From assembly GCA_037414955.1 (NCBI GenBank), contig JBBEWH010000037.1, forward strand, positions 1-64,000: a DNA stretch of 64,000 nt. The letters run 5' to 3'. This document shows positions 16,955-26,165 of this stretch, piece by piece. The notes beneath the pieces are model-generated. The model was not told where the DNA came from, did no database searches, and was given only the letters and a program-made list of their open reading frames with translations. The position numbers were made by a program, and so were the translations under genes. Position 1 is the stretch's first letter. Each line of letters begins with the position of its first letter. The DNA comes from Phytohabitans sp037414955. GTDB taxonomy: Bacteria > Actinomycetota > Actinomycetes > Mycobacteriales > Micromonosporaceae.

Positions 16955-19900
16955 ATGAACAACGCCGCTACCCGGCGCCGCGTACTGGCCGCCGGCTTCC
17001 TGGCCGTCATCATGCTCGCCTCGGTATCGACCGCGGTGCCGGATCCCGCGGACCACCGCGCCGGCAGCGCCGCTCCGCAGTCGGGTGCACCGGCACCCGG
17101 CACGCCGGCGGTGCGCGGGCGCGACCTCCCGGACACGCCGCCCGGGCCGGACCAGGCGCTGGCGCATCCGGCGCGGCTGCCGGCCGGGCAAGCCATGGCG
17201 GCGCCGAAGCGCGTGCGTGAGCTGGTCGCCGCCCGCACCGCGACCGGCAAGATCCACCAGCTCGCCGACGGCCGGTGGCAGGCGGAACTGAGCACCGACC
17301 CGGTCCACTACCGGGACCGCGCCGGCCGGTGGCAGCCGATCGACCCGACGGTCCGGCCGACCGGACGCGCCGACTTCCCGTACGCCTCGGACCGCAACGG
17401 TTTCACCACCCTCTTCGGGTCCACATCGGACAAGCTGGTGGCCTACCAGGCCGCCGGCCGGAGCGTCACGCTCGGCCTGCCCGGCCCGGCGCGCCCGATG
17501 ACACCCCGGGTGGCCGGCGCCACGGTGACGTACGCGGACGCGTTCGGCAGCGCGGACCTCGTCTACGAGGTGACCGGCGGCGCTCTCAAGGAGAAGATCG
17601 TCCTGGACCGGCCGCCGGCGGCCGGCGCGACGGCGTACCCGTTCACGCTGGCGCTCGACGGCGTCGACGCGGTGGCGAACCGGGACGGTTCGGTCGGGTT
17701 CCACACCCCCGGCGCCCTCGGCCCGGCGTTGTTCTACCTGCCTAAGCCATTCATGTACGACAGCCGCGCGGACGCCGCCGCGCCGCACGGCACCGCGTCG
17801 AGCACCAAGGTGACCCAGACCCTGGCGCGCGCCGGCGGGCGCATGACCCTGACGCTGGCCGCGGACGAGGGGTGGCTGCGCAGCCCGGACCGGAAGTACC
17901 CGGTCGTCGTCGACCCGACCATCAAGATCCAACCGACCGTCACGCAGTCGCAGGACGCGATGATCACGTCGGACGACCCAGCCGCGAACCACGACGGCAG
18001 CTGGCGGATCTCGGTCGGCACGACGACCGCCGGCGCCGCGCGGAGCCTGCTCAAGTTCGACCTGTCCCAGGTGCCGGCCGGCACCCAGCTCGACGCCGCG
18101 CAGTTGCAGACCTACTTCGACCAGACGCACACCACCGACGCCAACGACGTCAGCATCGAGGCCCGCCGGGTCACCGCCGCCTGGACCGAGAACACCGTCA
18201 CCTGGAACGCGATCAACGCCGCCCTGGGCGAGGTCGGGCAGAACGCGGAGCAGATCGACAACGCCGACGCCGGCAAGACGGCGGCGACCGGCGAGTGGGC
18301 GGCGGCGAGCGGCGCCGACACCGCGCAGGCGGTCGCCGGCGGTTACCGCGCGAACCGCGACGCGGCGACCGGACACGCGTTCACCTGGGTGCCCCGGGTG
18401 ACCGAGAGCGGCGCCTACGACGTGCAGGTGCACTACGTGCCGGGCGCCGACCGGGCCACCAACGCGCCGTACACCGTGCACCACGCCGGCGGGCAGGCCA
18501 CCGTCGCCGTCGACCAGACCACCGGCTCCGGCAGCGGCACCTGGAAGACGATCGGCACCTGGTCGTTCAACGCCGGCACCACGCACAAGGTGGTGCTGGG
18601 CGACGTGGCGAACAAGGTGGTCGTCGCCGACGCGGTGCGGCTGGTCAAGCGCGGCACCGACGTCAAGAAGGTCAACCAGGCCAACGTGTGGCACAACTTC
18701 AGCGTCCGCGACACCGCGCAGAGCTGGCTCGACGGCCGCCAGCCCAACCACGGCTTCATGCTGAAGGCGAGCGACGAGGCGGCGCTCGGCCGTGGCGGCC
18801 CGCGCTACGAGGCCGCCGAATTCGCCTACAACGGCGAGACCGACCAGACGCCCAAGCTGCTGCTCACCTACGGCCGGCCCGGGGTCACGCTGCGCGCGCC
18901 CACCACCATCCGGGCCACCGGCGCCGACCTGTCCTGGACGGCGTACGCCGACCCGTCGTCGGCCACCGGCGACGACCTGGTCGAGTACCAGGTGCACCGG
19001 AGCATCTGGCAGAACTTCCAGCCATCCGCGGCCACCCTGGTCGCACCGGTGAAATCCAGCCAGACCACCTACCGCGACACCAGCAGCACGCCCACACCGG
19101 CCGACTCGACCGAGCCGTTCGGCAACGCCTTCTACTACATCCTGGCGGCCAAGACGAAAGACGGCACGCTCGTGCCGTCGCAGACTCAGCTCGTCCGGCT
19201 GCCCAAGGCCGGCCAGGTGGTCCAGATCTTCTCGGCCGACGCGCGGGACACCACGCTGTCCAGCACCGAGGCGACGACCGGGCACGACGCGCTCGCCGGC
19301 TCGCCGTGGCTGTCGGTCGGCAACAACAGCACGACGTACGGCCGGACCCGCGCGGTCGTGAAGTTCCCCAGCCTCGCCGGGGTGCCGACCGCGGCCCGGG
19401 TGCTCGACGCGGACGTGAGCCTGTGGGGCTTCTACACGGTCGGCAGCGGCGCGAGTTATGAGCTGCGCGGCCTCACCCGAGACTTCGACGAGGCGTCCGC
19501 CTCCTGGAACCGGGCCAGCACGAGCGCGGCGTGGACCACCGCCGGTGGCGACGCGGAGTCCACCGTGGCCGGCACGGTCGGCAACGTCACCAACGACCCG
19601 GCCTGGCGCGACTTCGACGCCGACGGCCTCGTGCAGCGGTGGGTCAACGACCCGGCCACCAACCGCGGCGCCCTCGTCAAGCTCGCCGACGAGGCCGGCG
19701 CGCAGGAGCGCACGCTCTTCCTCTCCGGCGAGGCGGCCGAGCCCGCGCTGCGGCCCAAGCTGCGGATCCTCTACACCGAGCCGACCAGCGCCAACACCTA
19801 CTACGCGCCGACCACGCCGGACCGGATGATCCCCGGCGACGAGTACGTCGTGCCGGTCACCGTCACGAACACCACCGGCGCGACCTGGTCGAAGAACGAC

Positions 19901-22900
19901 TTCGTGCTGTCCTACCACTGGGAGCTGCCGGACGGCACCGACTACACCAACGCGGTCAACCGGCGGGAGACCGCCCTGCCCGCCGACGTGCCGCCCGGCG
20001 GCGTGGTCAAGCTCGACGCGACCGTGATGACGCCGATCCTCACCGACCTCGGCAACAAGCGGGAGGCGTTCGTCCTCAAGTGGGACATGCGCAACAAGAC
20101 CACCGGCCGGTGGCTGTCGGAGACCACGCAGATCCCGCCGCTGGCGCAGAACATCACCGTCGAGGACCCGACCTCCAACCAGCTCGGGCTGGAGAAGTTC
20201 TACCAGTACACCGGGGAGAACGCGGGCGCCGGCGCCACCATGCTGGTCAACCAGTTCTCCGGCAACGCCGCGTTCAGCTACAACGCCTTCTCCAACCCTG
20301 GGCGCGGCCTCTCCACGTTCCTGCGGTTGACCTACAACAGCCAGGACACGTCCAACTCGTACATCGGGTACGGCTGGTCGCTGTCCACGTCGACGGTGAT
20401 GCGGCTGGGCTCGCCGCTGGAGTTCTCCGGGCTCGGCAAGTGGCCGGCCCGGATCACGCTCACCGACGGCGACGGCACCGCGCACTACTTCGAGCTGAAC
20501 AAGCACAACAGCAGCAACGAAAACGATTGGGACTACGACAAGCCGGCTGGCGTCCACCTGTACCTGCAGCGCAACGGCGGCGACGACCCGCTGCGCCGCT
20601 GGGTGATGACCCGGCCGGACCGCAGCCAGTTCTACTTCGACGACGACGGCTACCAGACCGCCACGGTGGACAAGAACGGCAACGAGCTGCTGTTCACCTA
20701 CGAGCGGCGGCACATCGGCAACCGCAACACCGGGGTGCTGAAATACATCACCGACCCGGTCGGGCGGCGCACGCTGACGCTGGAGTACTTCGAGACCGGT
20801 GACGACTACGACGTGTTCGTCAACGACGTCAAGCAGAGCGCCACCAACCTCACCAACGGCAAGATCGTCAACCAGCTGCGGTCCATCGTGGACGTCAGCG
20901 GCCGCCGGATCACGTTCACCTACAGCGACAAGGGCTTGCTGCAGCAGGTGGTCGACGGCGCCGGCGGCCCGGGGGAGAAGGTCTTCGGCTTCTTCTACGA
21001 CAACAGCCAGGTCGGCCGGAACGCCAAGCTGATCCGGGCCGACGACCCGCGCCGGCACGGCACCAAGCTCGCGTACTACGGGACCGCCGACGGCAACCTG
21101 CTCAAGGCGCGGGTCAAGTCGGTCACCGATCGCGTCAACAAGGCCACCGCGTTCGGATACGCCGATCCGGACGGCTCGGACGGCTCGCAGATCGACTCCA
21201 CCGTGACCGACGCCAACGGTCATCCGTCGAAGTACCTGATCGACGGCTTCGGCCGGGCCACGAAGCTGACCAACGCCAAGGGCGAGCTCACCGAGCTCAC
21301 CTGGGACGCCGACAACAACGTGCGGCGGCTGCAGGAGGACAACGGCGCGGTCACCACCTGGGTGTACGACCAGAACACCGGGTACCCGCTGGAGATCAAG
21401 GACCCGGAGGCCAACAAGGCCAACGGGCCGGCGCTGCGGATGGCGTACCGCTTCGGGCTGCGCGGGCACACCGCCGAACTGACCGAGAAGACCAGCCCCG
21501 AAGGGCGCCGGTACGCGTTCGGCTACGACGCCTTCGGCAACCTCACGTCGGTCACCGACCCGAAGGGCACGTCGACCGCGGTCGAGGGTGACTTCACCAC
21601 GTCCTACACGTATGACGCGTTCGGGCAGATGCTCACGTCGACGGACGCCAACGAGCACACCACGAAGTTCGCCGACTACGACGCGGTCGGCTATCCGCGG
21701 AAGATTACCGACGCGCTCAACTTCACCGAGACGTACGAGTACGACGTGCTCGGCAACGTCGTGTCCATCGTGGACGCGGCCGGCAAGAAGTCGGAGTACA
21801 CGTACGACGTCTTCAGCCGGCCGCTCAGCAGCCGGGAGCCGAAGGACGCGGCCGCCGGCGCGTACATCTTCACGCCGGGGCCGGAGTACGACGAGAACGA
21901 CAACGTCATCCGGGAGACCGCGGCGAACGGCGCGGCCATCGAGGCCGGGCACGACGAAGCCGACCGGATGGTGTTCCTGCGGGAGCCCCGCGACACGGCG
22001 ACCTCCCAGCAGCGGGTGAGCACCTACGAGTACGACGCCGTCGGCAACCTCGTCAAGGAGACCGAACCGCGCGGCACGCTCACCAGCGACCCGAACGACT
22101 TCGTCAGCTCCTACGTCTACGACGCGCTCAACCGCGTCGTGCAGGCCACCGACGCCAACGGCGGCAAGGCGACGCTGGAGTACGACAACGTCGGCAACCT
22201 CGTGGAAGAGGCCGACCAGCGCAAGAACGCCACGCCCAACCCCGACGACTTCACCTCCAAGACCGCCTACGACCTCAACCACCGGATCACCACGGTCACC
22301 GACGCCGCCGGCTTCACCACCAAGACCGAGTACGACCGGGACGGCAACGAGATCGCGCAGATCGACGAGGAGGGCCGGCGCGCGACGCTGCACTACGACC
22401 AGCGCGGTGCCGTCGAGGAGCAACGGGTGCCGCACCAGGAGGCCAACGGCACCACCGTCTTCCGCACCACCCGCTACGAGTACGACGAGGTGGGCAACCA
22501 GACGAAGGTCGTCACGCCGCGCGGTGTGGACACCGCCAACGATCCGGACGACTTCGCGTCCGTGACGGTCTACGACGAACTCAACCGGGTCAAGGAGGAG
22601 CACCGGCCGTACGACCGGGACGACACCCGGTACCGGACGCCGGACAAGTTCCTCTACGCCTACGACGCGGTGGGCAACCTCGCCGAGGTCAGCGCGCCGC
22701 CGTCGGAGGGCGAGACCGCCCGGGTGGTCACCAAGTACACGTACTTCGACAACGGCTGGATCCGCAGCAGCACGGAACCGTTCAACGTCAAGACCACCTA
22801 CGACTACGACGCCGTCGGCATGCAGACCCAGCGCGTCGTCAGTGGCACCGGCGCCAGCCGGACGATGAACTGGACCTACTTCCCGGACGGCAAGAAGAAG

Positions 22901-25663
22901 ACGCAGTCGGACGACGGCGACGGCTCCGGCGCGGCGCGGAAGAACTTCGAGTACGTCTACGACGTCAACGCGAACCTCACGCAGATGCTCGACAAGAGCA
23001 CCGACGCGAAGATCGACACGTACACCATCACCTACGACAAGGTGAACCGGGTCGACCGGGTCGAGGAGAAGCTCGGCGGCTCGCTCAAGAACACCACCGA
23101 CTTCGACTACGACCTCAACGACAACATGCTCAAGCGCACCCACGACCGGCAGATCGCGGAGTACCGGTACGACGTGCGTGACCTGGTCGACGAGGTGAAG
23201 AACTACAAGTCGGCGAGCGACACCGACCCGAAGGTCACCACGTTCACCTACACGCCGCGGGCGCAGCTGCTGAAGGAGACCAAGGGCAACGGCAACACCG
23301 TCGACTACGAGTACTACCTGGACCAGGCGCTGCGCCACCAGGTCGAGAAGAAGCCGAACGGCACGGTGGTCAACGAGCACACGATCACCTACGACGCCAA
23401 CGGAAACCGGGCGGAAGACGTCGCTCGCAAGCAGAACGCGGACGACAAGGCGGCGCACCTGGACAACACCACGCGCTACGAGTACGACCCGCGGGACCGC
23501 ATCCGCAAGGTCACCAAGACCGGCCACGGCGCGAGCACCGAGTCGTACGTCCACGACGCGAACGACAACATCATCGAGCAGACCGTCAAGGGCCAGACCA
23601 CCACGTTCAACTACGACCGCAACCGGTTGACGACGTCGCAGACCGCTGGTGTCACGTCGAGGTACGAGTACGACGCGTACGGCCGCCTGACCCGGATCGA
23701 GGCGGCGGGCGTGCAGATCGAGAAGTACGTCTACGACGGCTTCGACCGCACCGTGGAGCACACCGAGCGGGCCGGCGGCACGACCACGTTCAAGTACGAC
23801 CCGCTCGACCGGCAGATCTCGCGCACGCGGAGCGGCAAGACCACCGAGCTGGTCTACGTCGGCCTCACCGAGCAGGTCGCCGCCGAGATCGAGGGCGGGC
23901 AGGTCCGCAAGTCGTACCAGTACGGGCCGGACGGCCAACTGCTGTCGCAGGTGAAGTTCAACGAGAACGGCGAGGAGGAGGACTCCTACCACGGGTACAA
24001 CCCGCACACCGACGTCGAGCAGCTGACCGACGAGCAGGGCGACTCCCGGGCCACCTATGGCTATACCGCGTACGGCAAGAACGACGAGCAGCAGTTCACC
24101 GGCGTGGACAAGCCGGATCCGGGCAACCCGGAGGACCCGAACGCCGAGCCCTACAACGTCTACCGGTTCAACGCCAAGCGGTTCGACCAGGCGACCGGCG
24201 ACTACGACATGGGCTTCCGCGACTACGACCCGGGCCTGAACCGGTTCCTGTCCCAGGACAACTACAACGGGGCGCTGGCGGACCTCGACCTGTCCCAGGA
24301 CCCGTTCACCCAGAACCGGTACGCCTTCGCGGGCGGCAACCCGATCACGAACATCGAGCTGGACGGGCACTTCTCGCTCTCCGACATCGGGCACGCGGCG
24401 CTGGACGTCGTGGGTCTGGTGCCGGGCGTCGGCGAGGTGGCCGACCTGGCCAACGCCGCCTGGTACGCGGCGGAGGGCGACTACGGGAACGCCGCGCTGT
24501 CCGCCGCGTCGGCCGTCCCGTTCGCCGGCTACGCCGCGTCGGCGGCGAAGGGCGCCAAGTACGCGGCCAAGGGTGCGGACGCGTTGAGCACCGCGGCCAA
24601 GGGCGCCGACGCGGCGAAGGCGCCCAAGGCGGCGAACGCGGCGCAGGGCGCCGGCAAGACGGCGCCGTCACCGTCCAAGGCGCCTAGTGGCGGCGGTGGT
24701 CCGGCGGCGAAGGCCAGCGGCGGCGGAGGCAGCGCCGGGCCCGCCAAGGCGGGTGGCGGCGCCACCAACCCGGGTAAGCCGGGCGGTGCGCCCAACCAGA
24801 GCGCCCGCGCGATGAACTGCGCCACGAACAGCTTCGTGCCGGGCACGCTCGTGCTGATGGCCGACGGCACCCGCAAGGCGATCGAGGAGATCGAGCTGGG
24901 TGACGAGGTCCTGGCCACCGACCCGGTGCTGGGCACGACGCAGGCCCGACCGGTGGTCGCCCTCATCACCGGTGACGGCGACAAGAACCTCGTCGAGGTC
25001 ACAGTGGACACCGACGGCGCCGCCGGGCCGGCCACCGGCACGATCGTCGCCACCGACGCACACCCGTTCTGGGTCGACGACGAGGGACGCTGGGTCGACG
25101 CGGCCGACCTGGAGCGCGGCGACGTGGTGCGGACGCCGGACGGCGGCACGGTGTCGGTGCTGGACACCCGGTCGTGGACCGAGACCCGGCGGGTGCACAA
25201 CCTGACTGTCGACGGTGTCCACACGTACTACGTCACCGCCGGCGACGCCGACGTGCTGGTGCACAACTGCGCGACCCGGGCGGCGGGCGGCACCGCCGGC
25301 AGCGGAAAGATCACCCTGCTGGGTCGGAAGGGCGATATCGAGGACTACATGAAGAAACACGGCGGCACGAAGGGTTTCAGCGCCGACTTCCTCAACATCA
25401 AGGGCACCCAGCACGCGCGATACCCGGGCGGCCGCGTCAACAAGTGGGCCAAGGGCTCCGGATCGTGGAACTGGACCCGCAACAAGCGCTTCATGAACGA
25501 GGCGATCGAGCGTGGCGACGAGATCAGACTGGTGACCGACCCCAACCAGCCCCTGTACAAGACGGGGAATACCTACCAGCGTGAGCTGAAGTACCTTAAG
25601 AAGAAGGGCTTTGGCTGGACGCCATCCGGTGACCATTGGCGGCTGATGCGGGTCCGGCCGTGA
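16955..25663 (+). CDS. Secreted RHS-repeat polymorphic toxin with pre-toxin HINT domain
   Basis: This 2902-residue protein is built to deliver a toxin. In order: signal peptide (RRRVLAAGFLAVIMLAS); a DNRLRE-type domain (about 315-640) interrupted by a golvesin-like beta domain (about 450-570, with APYTVHHAGGQATV); a fibronectin-like stretch; a second DNRLRE domain (about 753-942); an Ig-like domain with VPVTVTNTTGATW; an RHS shell with many YD repeats (about 1080-2370); the RHS core motif (RFNAKRFDQATGDYDMGFRD, LNRFLSQD); an Ala/Lys-rich pre-toxin; a HINT autoprotease (2622-2772, CATNSFVPGT, DAHPFWV, VLVHNC); and a 130-residue variable tip. The tip (with WNWTRNKRFMNEAIERGDE) was not assigned to a family. 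The ATG at 16955 follows a purine-rich GGGGG tract. The following gene is the likely immunity partner. Confidence 0.92.
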   Translation: MNNAATRRRVLAAGFLAVIMLASVSTAVPDPADHRAGSAAPQSGAPAPGTPAVRGRDLPDTPPGPDQALAHPARLPAGQAMAAPKRVRELVAARTATGKIHQLADGRWQAELSTDPVHYRDRAGRWQPIDPTVRPTGRADFPYASDRNGFTTLFGSTSDKLVAYQAAGRSVTLGLPGPARPMTPRVAGATVTYADAFGSADLVYEVTGGALKEKIVLDRPPAAGATAYPFTLALDGVDAVANRDGSVGFHTPGALGPALFYLPKPFMYDSRADAAAPHGTASSTKVTQTLARAGGRMTLTLAADEGWLRSPDRKYPVVVDPTIKIQPTVTQSQDAMITSDDPAANHDGSWRISVGTTTAGAARSLLKFDLSQVPAGTQLDAAQLQTYFDQTHTTDANDVSIEARRVTAAWTENTVTWNAINAALGEVGQNAEQIDNADAGKTAATGEWAAASGADTAQAVAGGYRANRDAATGHAFTWVPRVTESGAYDVQVHYVPGADRATNAPYTVHHAGGQATVAVDQTTGSGSGTWKTIGTWSFNAGTTHKVVLGDVANKVVVADAVRLVKRGTDVKKVNQANVWHNFSVRDTAQSWLDGRQPNHGFMLKASDEAALGRGGPRYEAAEFAYNGETDQTPKLLLTYGRPGVTLRAPTTIRATGADLSWTAYADPSSATGDDLVEYQVHRSIWQNFQPSAATLVAPVKSSQTTYRDTSSTPTPADSTEPFGNAFYYILAAKTKDGTLVPSQTQLVRLPKAGQVVQIFSADARDTTLSSTEATTGHDALAGSPWLSVGNNSTTYGRTRAVVKFPSLAGVPTAARVLDADVSLWGFYTVGSGASYELRGLTRDFDEASASWNRASTSAAWTTAGGDAESTVAGTVGNVTNDPAWRDFDADGLVQRWVNDPATNRGALVKLADEAGAQERTLFLSGEAAEPALRPKLRILYTEPTSANTYYAPTTPDRMIPGDEYVVPVTVTNTTGATWSKNDFVLSYHWELPDGTDYTNAVNRRETALPADVPPGGVVKLDATVMTPILTDLGNKREAFVLKWDMRNKTTGRWLSETTQIPPLAQNITVEDPTSNQLGLEKFYQYTGENAGAGATMLVNQFSGNAAFSYNAFSNPGRGLSTFLRLTYNSQDTSNSYIGYGWSLSTSTVMRLGSPLEFSGLGKWPARITLTDGDGTAHYFELNKHNSSNENDWDYDKPAGVHLYLQRNGGDDPLRRWVMTRPDRSQFYFDDDGYQTATVDKNGNELLFTYERRHIGNRNTGVLKYITDPVGRRTLTLEYFETGDDYDVFVNDVKQSATNLTNGKIVNQLRSIVDVSGRRITFTYSDKGLLQQVVDGAGGPGEKVFGFFYDNSQVGRNAKLIRADDPRRHGTKLAYYGTADGNLLKARVKSVTDRVNKATAFGYADPDGSDGSQIDSTVTDANGHPSKYLIDGFGRATKLTNAKGELTELTWDADNNVRRLQEDNGAVTTWVYDQNTGYPLEIKDPEANKANGPALRMAYRFGLRGHTAELTEKTSPEGRRYAFGYDAFGNLTSVTDPKGTSTAVEGDFTTSYTYDAFGQMLTSTDANEHTTKFADYDAVGYPRKITDALNFTETYEYDVLGNVVSIVDAAGKKSEYTYDVFSRPLSSREPKDAAAGAYIFTPGPEYDENDNVIRETAANGAAIEAGHDEADRMVFLREPRDTATSQQRVSTYEYDAVGNLVKETEPRGTLTSDPNDFVSSYVYDALNRVVQATDANGGKATLEYDNVGNLVEEADQRKNATPNPDDFTSKTAYDLNHRITTVTDAAGFTTKTEYDRDGNEIAQIDEEGRRATLHYDQRGAVEEQRVPHQEANGTTVFRTTRYEYDEVGNQTKVVTPRGVDTANDPDDFASVTVYDELNRVKEEHRPYDRDDTRYRTPDKFLYAYDAVGNLAEVSAPPSEGETARVVTKYTYFDNGWIRSSTEPFNVKTTYDYDAVGMQTQRVVSGTGASRTMNWTYFPDGKKKTQSDDGDGSGAARKNFEYVYDVNANLTQMLDKSTDAKIDTYTITYDKVNRVDRVEEKLGGSLKNTTDFDYDLNDNMLKRTHDRQIAEYRYDVRDLVDEVKNYKSASDTDPKVTTFTYTPRAQLLKETKGNGNTVDYEYYLDQALRHQVEKKPNGTVVNEHTITYDANGNRAEDVARKQNADDKAAHLDNTTRYEYDPRDRIRKVTKTGHGASTESYVHDANDNIIEQTVKGQTTTFNYDRNRLTTSQTAGVTSRYEYDAYGRLTRIEAAGVQIEKYVYDGFDRTVEHTERAGGTTTFKYDPLDRQISRTRSGKTTELVYVGLTEQVAAEIEGGQVRKSYQYGPDGQLLSQVKFNENGEEEDSYHGYNPHTDVEQLTDEQGDSRATYGYTAYGKNDEQQFTGVDKPDPGNPEDPNAEPYNVYRFNAKRFDQATGDYDMGFRDYDPGLNRFLSQDNYNGALADLDLSQDPFTQNRYAFAGGNPITNIELDGHFSLSDIGHAALDVVGLVPGVGEVADLANAAWYAAEGDYGNAALSAASAVPFAGYAASAAKGAKYAAKGADALSTAAKGADAAKAPKAANAAQGAGKTAPSPSKAPSGGGGPAAKASGGGGSAGPAKAGGGATNPGKPGGAPNQSARAMNCATNSFVPGTLVLMADGTRKAIEEIELGDEVLATDPVLGTTQARPVVALITGDGDKNLVEVTVDTDGAAGPATGTIVATDAHPFWVDDEGRWVDAADLERGDVVRTPDGGTVSVLDTRSWTETRRVHNLTVDGVHTYYVTAGDADVLVHNCATRAAGGTAGSGKITLLGRKGDIEDYMKKHGGTKGFSADFLNIKGTQHARYPGGRVNKWAKGSGSWNWTRNKRFMNEAIERGDEIRLVTDPNQPLYKTGNTYQRELKYLKKKGFGWTPSGDHWRLMRVRP

Positions 25664-25685
25664 CCGGACGGCGCGGGGAGCGGCG

Positions 25686-26108
25686 ATGAGCAAACGCATG
25701 GACGGCAAGGTCGCGCGGTCCTTCGAGACCGTGGTGGAAGAGCGGTTCGGGCCGGCTGCCGCGGAGTGGGGGCTGGCCGGCCCGGAGTGCGACGGCATCG
25801 TGATCCCCACCGTCGAATACCGCGCGATCGGCCTGGTGTACTGCTGGAAGTTCGACCCCGAAGAGCGCTACGTGACGGTGTCGGTGCGTCGGGTCGTCGG
25901 TGACGAGACCCTGGTGTGCGACCTCGAAGACCTGGTGGTGACGGCGGGCCTCGGCAAGCGGCAGCAGATCCGCCAGAACGCGGTTACGCTGCGCAACCTC
26001 CACCAGGCGGTGGAGTCCCAGGTCGAGTGGCTAGCGCGGATCCACCCCCTGGTGACCGGCCCGGACGCCGCCGACCTGATGCGCCGCGCCGGCGCCAAGG
26101 TCTGGTAA
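25686..26108 (+). CDS. Candidate immunity protein for the first RHS toxin
   Basis: This 140-residue soluble protein starts 22 bp after the toxin stop (ATG preceded by GGGGAGCGG). It has no signal peptide or membrane segment, as expected for a cytosolic antitoxin. The fold is not recognisable from motifs; predicted beta strands around VEYRAIGLVYCWKFDP and RYVTVSVRRVV are followed by helices. Position directly after a HINT-toxin tip is the main evidence. It ends 1 bp before PAL-A copy 6. Confidence 0.65.
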   Translation: MSKRMDGKVARSFETVVEERFGPAAAEWGLAGPECDGIVIPTVEYRAIGLVYCWKFDPEERYVTVSVRRVVGDETLVCDLEDLVVTAGLGKRQQIRQNAVTLRNLHQAVESQVEWLARIHPLVTGPDAADLMRRAGAKVW

Positions 26109-26109
26109 C

Positions 26110-26165
26110 CATGATCAAGGCGTCCCTGTAGTCGTTAGAACGACTACAGGGACGTCTTGATCATG
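26110..26165. repeat. PAL-A palindrome, copy 6
   Basis: An inverted repeat of the CTGTAGTCGTT/AACGACTACAG subtype with one change in the right outer arm (GACGTCTTG). It lies between the convergent immunity gene and peptide-binding lipoprotein gene; its right tip supplies the TGA stop (26161-26163) of the latter. Confidence 0.93.

Noticed and set aside
16907..24394. A 2495-codon open frame on the minus strand opposite the first RHS gene
   Set aside because: It is a by-product of GC-rich third positions opposite a real gene: no domains, composition rich in Val, Arg and Gly, and the plus strand encodes a clear RHS protein.
16895..26108. Treating the RHS loci as prophage or integrative elements
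   Set aside because: There is no integrase, attachment site or phage structural gene; both loci fit ordinary chromosomal polymorphic toxin loci.
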